Assembly (NCBI GenBank): GCA_024305745.1
Contig: JAHRBS010000009.1
Span: forward strand, 2,108,001-2,172,000
Direction of reading: 5' to 3'
DNA length: 64,000 nt
Source of the DNA: Polyporus tsugae
Taxonomy: Eukaryota; Basidiomycota; Agaricomycetes; Polyporales; Polyporaceae
Below, piece by piece: positions 46,879 through 59,500 of this stretch (position 1 is the stretch's first letter; the number at the start of each line of letters is the position of its first letter). Position numbers and translations under genes: made by a program. The notes under the pieces are model-generated. The model was not told the origin of the DNA, made no database searches, and saw only the letters and a program-made list of their open reading frames with translations.

Positions 46879-49705
46879 TCAGATCGCAATGCCCACGTCC
46901 TTGACCGACCGAAGCGACTTGTTGCTCGGCATCCGCATCATGCTCGGCCGCACCACTGGGGTGGGCGACGCAGGCGCGCTCGGCGTCGTGCGGTAGACCA
47001 TCCCTGTGCCTGTCCTCGGCTTCAATCTCGACATGCTCGACGGAGGCAAGCTGGGTACGGCGCTGGGCTTGGTGGGGGATAGGGACGGGAACCCGACACC
47101 GCCACGCGAAGGCGCGCTCAAGGCGGTCGAGGTCGAGCGAACTGTGGCCTGCGGCTGGCGCAGTCCTTGTGAAGGGACATGGCGGAGACTCGGCGCGCTT
47201 GACGGCCCGGCACTCGTGGAGAGGGGTGTCCAAGTCGAGGGCGTCGATAATGCGCTGGAAGGCGTGCGCAGACTACCTTGTACCTGAGGTAGCCGGAGAG
47301 GCCGAGGCACGCTCAGTTTCCGAGGAGTCAAAGCAGGGGGTGACTTGGGGGGTGAGTTCAGGCAGACAACGTCGCGCCGCGGAGTCTGGTCAGACGTGCT
47401 CAACAAGTCCAGCTGCACCGGGGCCGTCTTCGACGAGGCCGAGCCCCGCCTCGGCCTACTTTGGGAGGGTGGGTCCAGGGGTGTGATGGGCGTGACGAGG
47501 CTGGTGGTCGACGACGACGATGTTGACGGGGTGGTGAAGCCCATCTCAGCACCCTCGTGGATGTATCCAAGTGACTTGGCAAACGCGTCCAAATTGCGCC
47601 GGCTTGACGAGCCCGCGGGTGCGGAACGGAACGAAGATGTCGATGTTCGCGACATCGTCCTGGACATCGCAGACGTTGAAGACCCACTGGACAAGGAGCT
47701 GCTCGTACTCGTCCTCCTGTTCAGGCTCGGACCAAGCCGCGGCCGCTGCCAGGAAGTCGGTGGTGCGGAGGAAGAAGGGACCTTCGGAAGGACACCGAAC
47801 TCGTCCGTGCCACTCCTTGACACGTGTCCGCCGCTATATGAACGCGATATGGAGTTCAGACTCCGGGAAGACATGGCCGACGCCCGCTTCTGGAGGGAGC
47901 CATTCGACATCTGCCGTACCAGGGGAGACGGCGCGTCCTCGTCTTCGCTGTCACTCCATCCGAGACCAGTCGTGAGACCGATGCCGCCCCGCAGCAGCTT
48001 GCCGTCACGATGACGGGTACGACGCTTGACCGTGTCACGTTCATCCTTGAAAAGCCCGTTCTTCGTCATAACGGAACCCGCTGCATCTCACAGTCAATCA
48101 CATGGCGATCGATAAGCAGCAAAGAACCTTCCACCCACCTGCAGAAGCGACGCTGAAACTGCTCCCCGGACGGTCGTCAGGGAGCGGCGTCGTGCCCCGG
48201 GACCCGGCGATAAGCTTCGATTTCGCCGAGAGCAGTCCATCCCGCACCATGAGTTGCCTGGATACTACTCTGTCAGCATGCGAACGCCAACCATGAAACG
48301 GGGAACGGAATGTAAGCACGTACGGAAGCGGCGTGTGCAAATCGAGGCTCGAATCCGAGTCGCTGCCATCTCCGTCCAGTTCTCGGTCCAACCGGGTCTC
48401 CTCATCTCCGTCCACGACGTCATACGGCGTGCCTGTCTCGTCGAGAGGGACGCCGTAGTCCGACGCGAACGAGTCCTCGTTCCACGACTCGGGCGGCTCG
48501 TGCCCCATCGCCGTCCGCGCGTACGCGAGCTCGCTGGGAGACTCTGGCCGTGATGGCCCCCGGCTACGTCCATGCGGGTGCGGGAGAGATGGGACGCTGG
48601 GCGCGCTGGTCCGGTGACTGCCGCTTCCGTTGCTTGCTGCGCTCTCCCGCCGCGAGCCCGGCGCGGACTGGGCTTCGCTGAAAGTCCGCTTCAGACCGCG
48701 CGCCGCACGCGAAGTCGACCGGGAGCGCAGGCCCGAACCGTGCGATGACTTGCGTCGGGGGCGGGGCGTGGTCGCGAGGATTTCCCCGATGTCCGGACTA
48801 CTCGACCGATCCGTGTGACTGAGTGCCTTAAACACGGAATGTGATAATAGTTGAGAAGGTGCCACAGACGGAGGTGTCTCAGACGGAGGCGGGGGTGGCT
48901 GTGTGAGCGGTGGCGGCGGTAGTGGGGGGAGGGCCTTGTCCGCGAAATGCCGAAGACGTCGCGGTAACGACCTGGTGCGCGCAGGAATGGACATAGGGGG
49001 CAGAACGGGCGCAGACGCCTCGGTGTCCGGCTCGTCGTAGAGAGGAGGGATTTCGCTCATGTCCACGGAGGAGATGGAGTCGCGAGGGTCGTAGCGGGGA
49101 ACACGGCGGGAAATGCCAATATCCAATACCTTCTCGTCGTCGCTCAGGTGCTCGGGGAGAGGCGAGTGCATTGAGATTTCGTCGAGTGACATCCGTGTCA
49201 AGTCCGCGGCGTCTTCTTCGGCGATACGGGGCTGAATCACTGGTGACCTCTCTGAATGACGCGGGAGCGGAACCGAAAGCGAGCTGCTAGAAGAGAAGGA
49301 GCGGAGAGAGCGTGAAGAATCGTAAGGGGTTCCGCTGGAAGGGGATAGGGAAGGGGGGCTACTGCCATCCGCACTGATAATGGAGTCGCGCGTGGAGACG
49401 GACGCGAGAGACATCTTGGATGTACGGCGAGAGCGAGCGGCAGAGATGAACATGAGTGTTTCGTGCTCAGTTATTGGAGAGGGACCAGGGACGGGTGGAA
49501 GAGGGGCGGAAGGAGGACCCGATGGTGGTGATTTAGGAGACGAAAGGAACGGCGACGAGGAGCGAGGAAATGAGTATGAGGAGATGCTAGGGACCAAGGG
49601 CGAATGAGGAATGAAGGATGGAGGGACGGGGAAAGCCTCGAGGAGAACGGGGACCGCGGCGCGCTTCCCGCGCACCCGCGTCTCGGTAGTCGACGTCGTG
49701 GCCAT
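46879..49705 (-). CDS. Ser/Pro-rich disordered protein, basidiomycete-type
   Basis: Exons on the minus strand: 49705-48324, 48257-48139 and 48080-46879, giving 900 aa. Introns are 66 nt (GTACGT..CTGAC..CAG) and 58 nt (GTGGGT..TTGAC..CAG) and phases agree, so the two long frames are one gene rather than two. The whole chain is rich in Ser, Pro, Arg and Thr with almost no globular signature. The most distinctive blocks are QLMVRDGLLSAKSKLI, the acidic TTGLGWSDSEDEDAPSPL, and short Asp/Glu clusters such as DGDGSDSDSSLDL. Many SP/TP and RXXS sites suggest phosphorylation. I have seen similar GLGWSDSEDEDAPSPL text only in unnamed basidiomycete proteins. No catalytic domain is visible and the function is unknown. 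Confidence 0.7.
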
Positions 49706-50044
49706 GGAGGACTACCTGTCGGCAAGTCGGTCAGCGACGTTCTTTGTGAACATAGGCGTTAGAGAGGCGCGATAGTCTAACGAATGTCTGTGATTTGCAT
49801 GATGAAGCCAATCTCTATTGTCAAATTGCGCGGCGCGCAAGCCTACAACGCCGCAATTTCGCCACTATTGGGCGGTCAAACCCTGTAGAGCAGACGCGTC
49901 GCACTCCATGAAGGGTACCAGAAACTCGTCGGGCCACGCCACGAGGCAAGGGCAATGTCACACAAAGCTGCAAGACTTACCTTGCGCCTGAATCTAAAAC
50001 CCTCACTGACACTCGTCTCCAAACGCGGGCGGCTTCTGCCAAAG

Positions 50045-50480
50045 TTAGTGGTGGAAGGGCGTGAACGCGCCGCGTAGAGCTCGATCGGAGTCCAGGATGT
50101 CTGTGGTGCGTGGTGAAACGCTGTAATGGCAGGAGAGAAGACTGAGAAGTACGTACTAGACAATGGGGGGTATCGTCGTAACTTTCGGGAAGGGAGCCTT
50201 GCCACAAGAGGGTATCCAATTGTGCCCGAGCCGCCCGTACGGCATGCGCGCGATCCGGAAGTCGAGGGGCGCGCGATGGGGGCAAGACTCCTGGCAAGCT
50301 TGAACGGCGAGGCCAGACGGGAAGCGAGGGGGGATGGAGGAAGGAAGAAAGCGAGCCAGGGAGTCTCACCGCCGCATCGGTGCTGGTAAGCACAAGTTCG
50401 CGAGCAGGCTCAAAAGCGAGCGGTGTTCCCAGCCAGCGCCTCGGACCAAACCCAGCTTGGGCACCGGGCCTCTCTTCCAT
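50045..50480 (-). CDS. Hypothetical small protein, uncertain model
   Basis: Possible exons on the minus strand: 50480-50370, 50290-50157 and 50120-50045 (106 aa). Text such as MEERPGAQAGFGPRRWLG, APLDFRIARMPYGRLGHNW and RTTDILDSDRALRGAF has GC-rich codon use and consistent phases. The second intron would be only 36 nt, which is below the usual fungal minimum. In-frame ATGs further upstream (50525, 50588) are also possible. I recognise no family. It could be a leader or a non-coding transcript of the divergent neighbour. Confidence 0.25.
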
Positions 50481-53379
50481 CACTTCGTAAAATTCTCCAC
50501 GACTACATGCACATGCACCCTTCATCAATGTCTCCCGACGGCGTCCGGCCAGACTGCACTCGTGCACAGGATCGCCGTGTGCTGTCATTCATTTGCCGGC
50601 CACAGACGCAAGTGCATAATGACACGCCGTCCTCGACCATCTCCCGATTGTGGCGCCGCCATCACGATTCTGACAGTGTAAAAGACCAGAGTGGAAGTCC
50701 TCCTTCTCTCCTCCACCTCCCAACCATTCCCTGTCCAGCCGCTCCTCACCGCAACATGGGCGAGTATCAAACCTCCGGTGCCACTGGAAGGGCCTGCGGC
50801 CGCCAATGTGGATTAAACGCCTGGGGGACGGATATTATTCAAAATAAGTATTCCTCATGGTCGTGCAACCCCGCCATTCCTTTTACAGTTGGAGCCGCTA
50901 GGAGCCGCTGCTAAAACGGGATGCCTTGTGGTGACGTACAGGTATGTACCTGGGCGAGGTAGAACTTTATCAGTCGTTTTCTGACATCAGCACACTAGTA
51001 CTATCACTGCACGCGCACTCGACACTCGGTGCATATGGTCGTCGTCCCCGTTCTCAACGGTACAAGATCACTGGCAGGGTATACTTAGGGTCCGGACCTC
51101 AATGTCATGATCAACGGTAGGGTTCAATGTTTTGCACCTTTGAAGGACTGCTTGGTCGGAATACTGAATTGAAGGTGTTCTGTTCGTAGCAAGTTGCTCA
51201 TCGACAAAGTTCGTTCCTCCCGGTCATCGGCCCGCATGCTGACCATTGTGGGTTGATAGCCTGGAGCGATAAGAGCTCGATCATGCACGGCGCACATATC
51301 TCATGATCCCATTCAACGACGAAAGCTCCCACGGACTCGAGACTGTCAAGGCTAGTTTACGGACTGAGGTCGACAACGTCCACTCGTCGACGGTACGTCT
51401 AAACCATGGGTCTTGGGTTCATGGACACTCAATGCTAATCTCCGAAGTAACCCAGTACTAGTGTGATATGCAGGATAGATCCCGGAAGCAGATACACCTT
51501 TCTTAAGGCAAGGCGGCTTCCGGGATCCTCGGTCACCTCGAGTTGAAACGTTGACAGCCTAAGGCACGTCCCCTGAGCAACGCAGCTTGCGAACCCCGAG
51601 TTCGGGGCCGACTCGGTACTCCGAGCGCCCCCTGGTTGAACTAATAGACCAGAACTAGATGGAGCTAGATGCGCCGCGAATGCTCCACAGAGTCTTCAAC
51701 ATGCGTCCCATACCCAGCCAGCCTTCAAGCTTCATTTTGCACATAGGCTCCTCGGGTCACCGTGCTATCTTCTGAGGATGAGTCTCATTCACACCCAATT
51801 CACACCGCTACGTACATTTCTCATCTACTCGTCGCAAGTGTCACTTACGTCACTATATAGCGGAGGCCGTTACCATGGCCCATCCCGGGTGGTTCTTTTC
51901 AGATTAACCTATTGCGTGCGAATCGTCTCAGCCTGCTGCGGGCAGAGGGTGTCGTCAATCCCTGCACTTTGCAGGTGTTTCCGTCGCTTGTGCCCCCAGA
52001 AGAATGGTTCGGCGCGTCATATGGCTAGTATCTGCTGCCTCGAGGCGGGGATCCCCATGGGGCCGAGTGCACGCATTCAGATGCAGCCGGCAGTTATGTA
52101 AAATACTCTATGCCCTATGAGAGCCTGTGAGCCATCGCGCTTTGCTCGACTCAACTCGTGGGTTCTGAATCATAATGATACTTAGGACTTCTCGCAACCA
52201 TCACTCCGTTGATAATGGTGTCATTTTTTACCAGAACACCACGTGCTTCCAAATGCTCACCGTGGTGTGTGACAGGTGACCGTCAAGTCTTCGCATCCCT
52301 TCTTGCCCTCGTACCACCACCATCAAGTGGGCGCCTCCTTCCTGTCGCCGTAGTTTACCTCTCTGTACCTGGGGATCTACCTTTCCCCTTCCCTTTCCTT
52401 GGTCTTCGAGGGCCATCATGTGGGGACGGGCAACGCCTGCATGCCCGATTCTGTTTGTATCTATTTGCGATTTCCATAGACGCTCACTGAAATGGTCATG
52501 TTGGGGGGCCACAGTGTGCGAAAGGTATGGGTTCAAAGGAGGCTCTCTACATTGTGAAATATTGCGGAATGAGTAAGTACATAATATATCTAGAATTCGC
52601 GCAAAAAAGATTGACAGATTTCGAGCATTTCATTTTTATGCTCACCACTGATTGCGCCTCTCCGATGCTAGGTTTGGCCAAACCGTACAATTGTTTTGTA
52701 TGAATACTGGAAAATAGTATTACACACAATATGCGAACAATTTGAAGGCAAGGAGTTAGGAAGGGGGACGTGTAGCTTTCGCGCATGGTACGAGGCTTGT
52801 GCACAAAGCGCGACATGCACCGCGCAACACGCTAAAGACAATGGCAAGGATCACGTGGGTGTACTACACCACCACACCAATTGAACTTTGCTGCCTTTCG
52901 AACAGCCCTCAGTTGACAAAGCCTCTCAGATGCGTGGAGCAGGATTGTGCAGTGCAATAGAGCCCTCACTACATATTTTTGGAATATAATGCTGAGGACT
53001 TACCTCCAATTTTGGCCTTGACTTCAAGTCCAACAGCCTATATACATCGCAGCCAGCGCCGCGGCCACTATGTCCCTTCACTCTCCAGCGAAATGGCACC
53101 TGAATCGCCTTGCATGAGGCTGATTTTCCTGTCCTTGAAAGGTGCACTGATGACCTGGGAAGTCACCGTTCACACCGAAATTCCAATGACCACATTGTGA
53201 TTGGGCAAGTGGCAATGGAGCTCCGAACTTAATACATATTTCATAATGTAGCAATGTCGTATCCACACATGCTTGAAAGTGAGACCAGTTTTCATTGAGA
53301 TGAAGGAGTACCTTCAGATTGCGGTACCAAGGACCAGCTCGCACGAAGCCAGCTGCGACACGCGCAGCGCGCACATGAG
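50481..53379. other. Gene-poor stretch before the retroelement island
   Basis: Almost 2.9 kb without a convincing frame or splice chain. The sequence is AT/GC-mixed with no long repeat that I can see. It may contain old, unrecognisable repeat remains. Confidence 0.5.
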
Positions 53380-53825
53380 TGTTACGACTGGCCATCAAGT
53401 AAGGACCAGGGAGACTTACGAGATGAGCAAGGGTGTCGACGAGCACTTGTGCAGCGAGAGCAGAGCAAGGCTCAACAGTCAGGGCTGGAGACAAGATGTA
53501 TTAAGTAAGTAGATGTCTACAAGCGAAATACAGCGAGGCTTACCTGGAGACAAGAGGTGGAAACTGAGGTCTCCAGGCAGCGAAGTACAGGTCCTTATAT
53601 ACGTATAGAGGACAATGAGAACCCGGAGGCAATAGGTAATTATGGACACGGGTGAACAATGGGAATGGAACAATAGCGACGACGGACAATAAAGAGCTAT
53701 TGTGCTAAAGAACAAAGGACGAGATACAATGCAATGGAGAACAATAAGTACGACGTGAGAAGTAGATTGTCCGGAAAAGGAAACTAAGGCGCTGGTAGCA
53801 GGCGCCAAATGGAACATTCATGACA
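53380..53825 (-). repeat. 3' LTR of the gypsy element
   Basis: 446 bp, colinear without gaps with 59501-59946. On the element strand it starts TGTCATGAATG and ends CAGTCGTAACA. Confidence 0.9.
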
Positions 53826-53845
53826 ATACCCCCCTCCTAAGGGTC
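53826..53845 (-). other. Polypurine tract of the gypsy element
   Basis: On the element strand AGGAGGGGGGTAT lies directly before the 3' LTR, where plus-strand priming occurs in LTR retrotransposons. Confidence 0.7.
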
Positions 53846-53857
53846 ATGCCTTCACGA

Positions 53858-56800
53858 CTAAGTCTTCTTGAGAGGACCAGGCGCCTCTGCGTGTGTTGAA
53901 TGGAATCTCTGCACAAGTTGCGGCGCGTTTGTAAGGTCCACTGCATCCTCCCAGCTGTCGTGTTCAGGGCCCCAACCCTTCCAGTGTATGAGGTACTGCA
54001 GTTTCTTCCACCGCCCATACTGCCACGACTCCAACACTTCCTCCACTTTGTACTCTTCCTCCCCCTCCACCTCAATTGCCGCTGGCTCTGCCGGGTGACG
54101 ACCAGGGAGTCGACTCTCCTTGTGCGGAAGCAAGAGAGAAACGTGGAATACTGGGTGGATTACAAGGTCCTTGGGGAGTCTGAGCTCGTAAGCCAGATTG
54201 CCCACCTTGCGTACAAACAGATACGGGCCAGCGTACCAATCCACCAGTTTCTGAGAGACTCCAGGAACGCGGAAGTTCCTCGTGTCGAGCCACACCTTCT
54301 GGCCTTCCTTGAACTCTGGAGCGTCACGGACATACCTATTATAGTACTCCTTCATCCGCTCAGCTGCTAGAGTTAAGGCCGCTGTTGCATCCTCTTGCAC
54401 CTGTCGCAACTCCTCCCGGTGTTCATCAGCTGCAGGCACTGCCGTAGGCAACATCGGAATGTGGAACTGGGGTTCATAGCCGTACATGAGGTAGAACAGC
54501 AAATAACCCGTTGACGAGTGCTGGTGCGAGTTAAAGGCGAACTCTGCAATCGGCAGCCACTTGACCCAGTCATCGTGGCGCCATGAGCAGAACATACAAA
54601 GGTATGCCTCTATCTCCTGGTTCCATCGTTCTGATTGCCCATCTGTCTGCGGGTGGTAGGCTGTGGACATTGCGCTTTCTATGCCGAGTCCCTTGAGTAC
54701 GGCGCGGAAGAGCTTGCTTGAGAACTGGGGCCCACGATCAGAGATGATTTTCCATGGCAGCCCGTGAAGACAAAAATGTTCTCGGATGAAGTTGTCAGCA
54801 GCTCCTTCTGCGTCGATCTCCTCGGTGCAAGGAATAAGATGTATCATCTTTCCATGCCGATCAGCGATGAGCTGAAGCGCATTGTATCTGTCCACCTCTG
54901 GGAGTCCAGTGATGAAGTTGCACGTCACAATCTGGCCCGGGCCATCAGGGATTTCGTTTGGTTGAAGAGGACCGTGCGGTTTGGCATGCGAACCTTTGCC
55001 GCGGCGACAGGTGTCGCAGGTCTCAACGTAATCCTTAATGAACTTTGCCATGCCCAGCCACCAGTAGTTTCGCGTGACCAACTCCAACGTCTTCGACTGC
55101 CCAGGGTGTCCAGCGGACGGGAGGTCGTGGTGGATGCGTACAATCTCAGCACGCAGTGCATCGTCCTTGGGGACATAGACTTTGCCTCAGTACAGTAGCA
55201 GGCCTTGCTCGCTGTTCCAGTCCATCAAGTCGTTCTGAAGATGTGCTGGTCCAAGTTTGTCCAGTTTACTGAGTGCCTCCACGACCTCCTGCTCGCGCTT
55301 TCCGCACTCGTGGATGCGTCAAAGCAGTGCCTTCTCTGGAACCACCAATAGATGCCCTCTCTTGGCTGCCAGTACTCGGAAACGTTCTGGCTGCAACAAG
55401 ACTCGACTGAGATTGTCATCTGCATCCTCGTGCTGGTGGTCGGGCCGTCTCGACAGTGCATCGGCCCTACCATTAGACATCCCAGGCTTGTGCGAGATGA
55501 CAAGGTCGAATCGTGACAGATAGAGAGCCCATTGTGCCTGCCTGCGTGTGAGGTTCTGTGCTGTGCGCCAATACTTGAGGTTCTTGTGGTCCGACTGGAT
55601 CTCAAACACACTGGGGAGACCCTTGAGATAGTGACGCCAAGCCTGCAGGGCACGAATGATGGCGAGCATCTCCTTGTCGTAGATCTCGTAGTTGCGTTCA
55701 GCGTTGTTCATCGACTCGGAGTGAAAAGCGATGGGGTGCCATTTGCCGTCTTCCCCCTCCTAAGACAGAACCACGCCCGTGGCGAAGCCAGATGCGTCGA
55801 CTTTGATGTGGGTGTTGCAGTCTGGATCATAGATTGTCAGGACAGGGCTTCTGGTGAAGCAGCGCTTGAGTTCGTCAAAGGCAGACTGCTCTTCGTCTCC
55901 CCATTGCCATGGCGCATTGCCCGTGAGGCGATCCAAGGGTTTGTAGATGGCACTAAAGTCCTTTATGAACCGCCGATAGAAGTTTGCAAAACTGCGGAAC
56001 TTCCATACATCTGTGGCGTTCTGAGGGACAGGCCAATCTGCGATACCCTTCACCTTCACTGGGTCCATCTCTACGCAGTTCTCCGAGACGAGTACACCGA
56101 GGTATTCCACCTTAGGCTGTTCGAACTCACACTTCTCTGGCTTGCAGAACAGGTCGTTCTCCTTAAGACATTTCAGGACCTCGCGCACTAATATGCAGTG
56201 TTCCTCGAGATTGTCGGTGAATATGAGGATGTCATCGAGGTAGATAGTGACTTTGCCGAGTATGATGAGGTCCTTGAAGATGTCGTTCATGAGCGCAGAG
56301 AATGTGCTGGGTGAATTGGCTAGCCCAAAGAACATAACGTTCAGCTCGAACAGCCCTCAATTGGTCACGAAGGCAGCCTTCCACTCATTGCCGGCCTTAA
56401 CCCGCACATTGTTGTACCCCCAGCGAATATCGAGCTTTGTGAAGTACTTGGCCTTCTTGAGTTGATCCATCAGATCCGATACCAACGGTAGTGGGTAACG
56501 GTTCTTAATGGTGATCTCGTTGAGTCGCCGATAGCCCTGGACTGGACGTAGGCTACCATCCTTCTTTTTAACAAAGAAGAATGGCAACGACATCGGCAAC
56601 TTCGACTCTTGAATATAGCCTTTGGCCAAGTTCTCAGTGGGAAACTTGTCAAGCTCTCCTTGTTCGCTGGGCGACAGGGGGTACACACGGGAATGGAACA
56701 TCTTTGCATCGGGCACGAGCTCTATCGCATGGTCATAGGGTCCGTGTTCTGGCAAACGTTCGGACACCTCTTTCGAGAACACATGCAAGTATTCGTGATA

Positions 56801-57625
56801 GTGCTCGGGTACGATTTCTTCGACGGGGCGGACTACCTTCTTCTGGTACTCTTGCTCAGCGAGTTGTTGCGAATATGTGTATGTCGCTGAAGCAAACAGT
56901 TGCGGAGCACCATAAAGGCGTTGTCCATCCTCCCATGCATGGAGAAGAGACGTCTCAGTTCCATCCCACCGCGGCAGGAGTCCTGGCAGCCAGGGCCTAT
57001 CCTCCTCCTTCTCCTCAGTCATCACGGCCGCACATACCCTTCCAACCTTCCTAACCTTCTTTGTCCGTCGAGGACCGCGGCGCGCCGTAAGCCGTACCTC
57101 CGTATCACGCGCTTTGGTCTCGACAGGTTTAGAGGTTCTCTGGTTAGCCGGGCATGTCTCTGGACATCTCGACAGGTGCAGCGAGCCACGTTCCCAGTCT
57201 ACTTCAGGGTTGTGCTTGTGTAGCCAGTCCAGGCCGATGATGACATCCTCTTCTCCTATATCCATCACTACAAAGACCACCTTCTCCCTGTGGTCTCTGA
57301 TTGCCATATCCAACACGGCAACCTCTGTGATCGTACCATCACGGTTTTCCGAACCATCAATGTTGTACAGAGGAATTGGCCTTGCCAACTTCCTTGTCGT
57401 AACCCTATTCTGTTCTACGAATCGTCTATGTAGGAACTTAGTAGTAGCACCGCTATCTACCATAGCTACAATGTCCTTATGTCGCTGCTTGCCGATTAAC
57501 CGTACCGGTATATGAAAGTGTTGACCATCATGATTTACTTCATATACAAATGACGAACCCAGTACAGAAAATCGACTATTACTACAAGAACCAGCACGCG
57601 CAGTGTCCAATGCGGTTCTAATCAA
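53858..57625 (-). pseudogene. gypsy pol (PR-RT-RNH-INT-chromodomain) with four in-frame stops
   Basis: One frame runs from 57625 to 53858, cut by stops at 56359-56357, 55762-55760, 55321-55319 and 55189-55187. Domains in order: aspartic protease (VDSGATTKFLHRRF), reverse transcriptase (KKKDGSLRP, KLDIRWGYNNV, catalytic YLDDIL), RNase H (DASGFATG, then the Asp/Glu block YEIYDKEMLAI), integrase zinc finger (HHDLPSAGH..CDTCRRGK), integrase core (CNFITGLP, DRGPQF, AYHPQTDGQSER) and chromodomain (YKVEEVLESW..YLIHWKGWGPEHDSWE). Three stops are TGA where Arg is plausible (CGA to TGA), and one is TAG after VVLS where Gln is usual. At the first integrase Asp position the text reads CNFITGLP, where relatives have DFITGLP. 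No full polyprotein can be made from this copy. Confidence 0.85.
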
Positions 57626-58458
57626 AAACCCTCTTTCTTATCGACCACCGTAAGGGCGGCGATCTTCTCCTCCATTGCCTTGAGCTGGGCCTTGAGTGTC
57701 GTGAGCTCGTCAGTGTTGGATGAGGAAGAAGAGGCAGCCCGTTGGCCCTTGACTTTGGGCTTTGGGCAATGCCACGTGGGATGTCCTTTCTCACCACAGT
57801 TCCAGCACTCTCCGTCGAACTTCTTCTTGCCCGAACCGGATGCGGCTGCCTTTTCGCCCTTCTTCTTCCATCCAAATTGCTTCGGCCATTCCTCCTCGCG
57901 CACGGCAAGTTGCTGATCCATCTGCAGCGCGACCTTCTGGATCTTGGCGAGGTCCGAGATGTCATGCACTGTGGTCATGAAGGTGTCCTTGATCTTGTAA
58001 GGGAGCACCATGCGGTACCGTTCGCGCTTGTCTGCATCACCAAACCTGGTGCGAGCAGCGATGGCGTTGAACTGACTGGTATAGTCCTTGACAGTGCCAA
58101 GCCGATGCGAAGCCTTGCAGAGTTTGGCGAGTTCTGCGACGGCCGCTTCCTCGTCGTTTGCAGCGCAGAAGTGCGCCTTGAATGACCCTTCAAAGGCCGC
58201 AAAGTCCGACCACGCAACATTGCCGCTGGCCACTGTGACAATGTATGGGCCGGCCCACTCAGCAGCGCCACCGGTCAACTTGTTGAGGATCGTGATCCAG
58301 CAGATCTCGTGCGTGACACCTTGCGCCTCGAGAAGATCGTAGTAGATGCGGGCATTGGCTACAAAGCGGAGCCCTTTCTGTGCGAGCTTTCCATCATACT
58401 CGCGAGGGGCGACTTGGGAGAGGAGTTTGGAGACATCAAAGGGGGTGGGTGTGGCCAT
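57622..58458 (-). CDS. gypsy gag (capsid/nucleocapsid)
   Basis: The frame is open on the minus strand from 58941 to the TGA at 57624-57622. The first ATG is at 58458 (MATPTPFDVSKLL), giving 278 aa. The open frame upstream is Pro/Ser-rich, and its bounding TGA at 58944-58942 could itself be a mutated Arg codon, so the original start may lie further upstream. The capsid-like region (REYDGKLAQKGLRFV..ILNKLTGGAAEWA, DYTSQFNAIAART) is followed by a zinc knuckle CWNCGEKGHPTWHC of the C-x2-C-x4-H-x4-C type and a basic Ser-rich tail. Gag assembles the particle that carries the element RNA. The stop overlaps the pol frame by a few bases. Confidence 0.8.
   Translation of the reverse strand: MATPTPFDVSKLLSQVAPREYDGKLAQKGLRFVANARIYYDLLEAQGVTHEICWITILNKLTGGAAEWAGPYIVTVASGNVAWSDFAAFEGSFKAHFCAANDEEAAVAELAKLCKASHRLGTVKDYTSQFNAIAARTRFGDADKRERYRMVLPYKIKDTFMTTVHDISDLAKIQKVALQMDQQLAVREEEWPKQFGWKKKGEKAAASGSGKKKFDGECWNCGEKGHPTWHCPKPKVKGQRAASSSSSNTDELTTLKAQLKAMEEKIAALTVVDKKEGF
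57625..57631 (-). promoter_or_regulatory. Candidate -1 frameshift slippery site at the gag/pol junction
   Basis: In the gag frame the last codons are GAG GGT TTT TGA. The heptamer G GGT TTT fits the X XXY YYZ rule in the correct phase, and pol lies exactly in the -1 frame from this point. The gag stop follows immediately. Confidence 0.55.
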
Positions 58459-59500
58459 GGTGGGAGCGGGTGACAGTGCTCGCAATGAGGGCGAAGAGGA
58501 AGAGGACAATGAGGGTGGTGAGGATGGAGGTGTCGGGGTGTTGAGAACTACGGTTTCTCGTTTGGGTTCCTCCTCGACTGCAGGGTTTGAGTCCTCTTGC
58601 TCGGGTTCTGCTTCAACCTTGGGTAGTGCTGAGGTCGAAGCGATGGGGGAATTGGAGGTGCGGGATGCGAGCCGTTGTCTAACAAGCTCGGCAGTGGTCT
58701 GGAGGGTTAGTCCTCCAAGACGAGGGGATGCGGATGGAGTCCCAGTGGGGGTTGGCTTGCGACTTTGGGGCTGAGAGGTTGGACGCGAGGTAGGGCGGGA
58801 CGCAGGACGAGATGCAGGGTTACTAGTTGCAACTGCTGCCGCTTGGTGAAGAGGCGGACATTTGGGGTCACGAAAGACAGGTGTAGGGGGTCTGGCGATG
58901 TGTGCAAGGATAAGGGCTGGTTGGTCTTCGGTAGTGATGAGTCAAGGTGCGAGACCTTTGACTGCCTCAGGAATAGGTCTCCAAGTACGACTCCGGTGTG
59001 GGCACGGTTGTGTTACACAGACAGACCACCATTTCTTGTCCTTATTCCAGTACTCATCCTGGACTTCAAAGGGGTGAAAGGCGTGCGCAAACTCTTTGCA
59101 AGTCAGGATGAAGTGTCTTGCTTCCTATCTAGGAATGATGGACAACTGGTGCACAACCCAACACTGTTTGCTCAGCCTCCTCAGCCTATTGCTGTGTCTT
59201 AACCTCAAGGGACACGAGCCCAGGGGTGTCCTGCCTTGGCTTTGTTTCGCTGCCTTTCTCTAGCCTCCCACGCCATGAGGCGGACCACTTCTGTCAGTGC
59301 TGGGGTCTCAGGTTAGGAGCTTTCCGCGCACTGTACCACTGAAAGTGGCAAGCCTCGAGTTGAATCAAGACCACGTCCGATGGTGTGACTAGAGCGCGCA
59401 CTATGCTAGGCCAACACAGAGGGTCAAGAGTGCGTACCGTATGAGGGGAAAAGGGAAAGGGTGTGGGTACACCGGTGCTCGTGAAGTAGTTTCGACCTAA

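Noticed and set aside
49876..50205. Alternative minus-strand frame reading AFHHAPQTSWTPIELY onward
   Set aside because: Splice phase favours the other frame, and this one has no recognisable domain.
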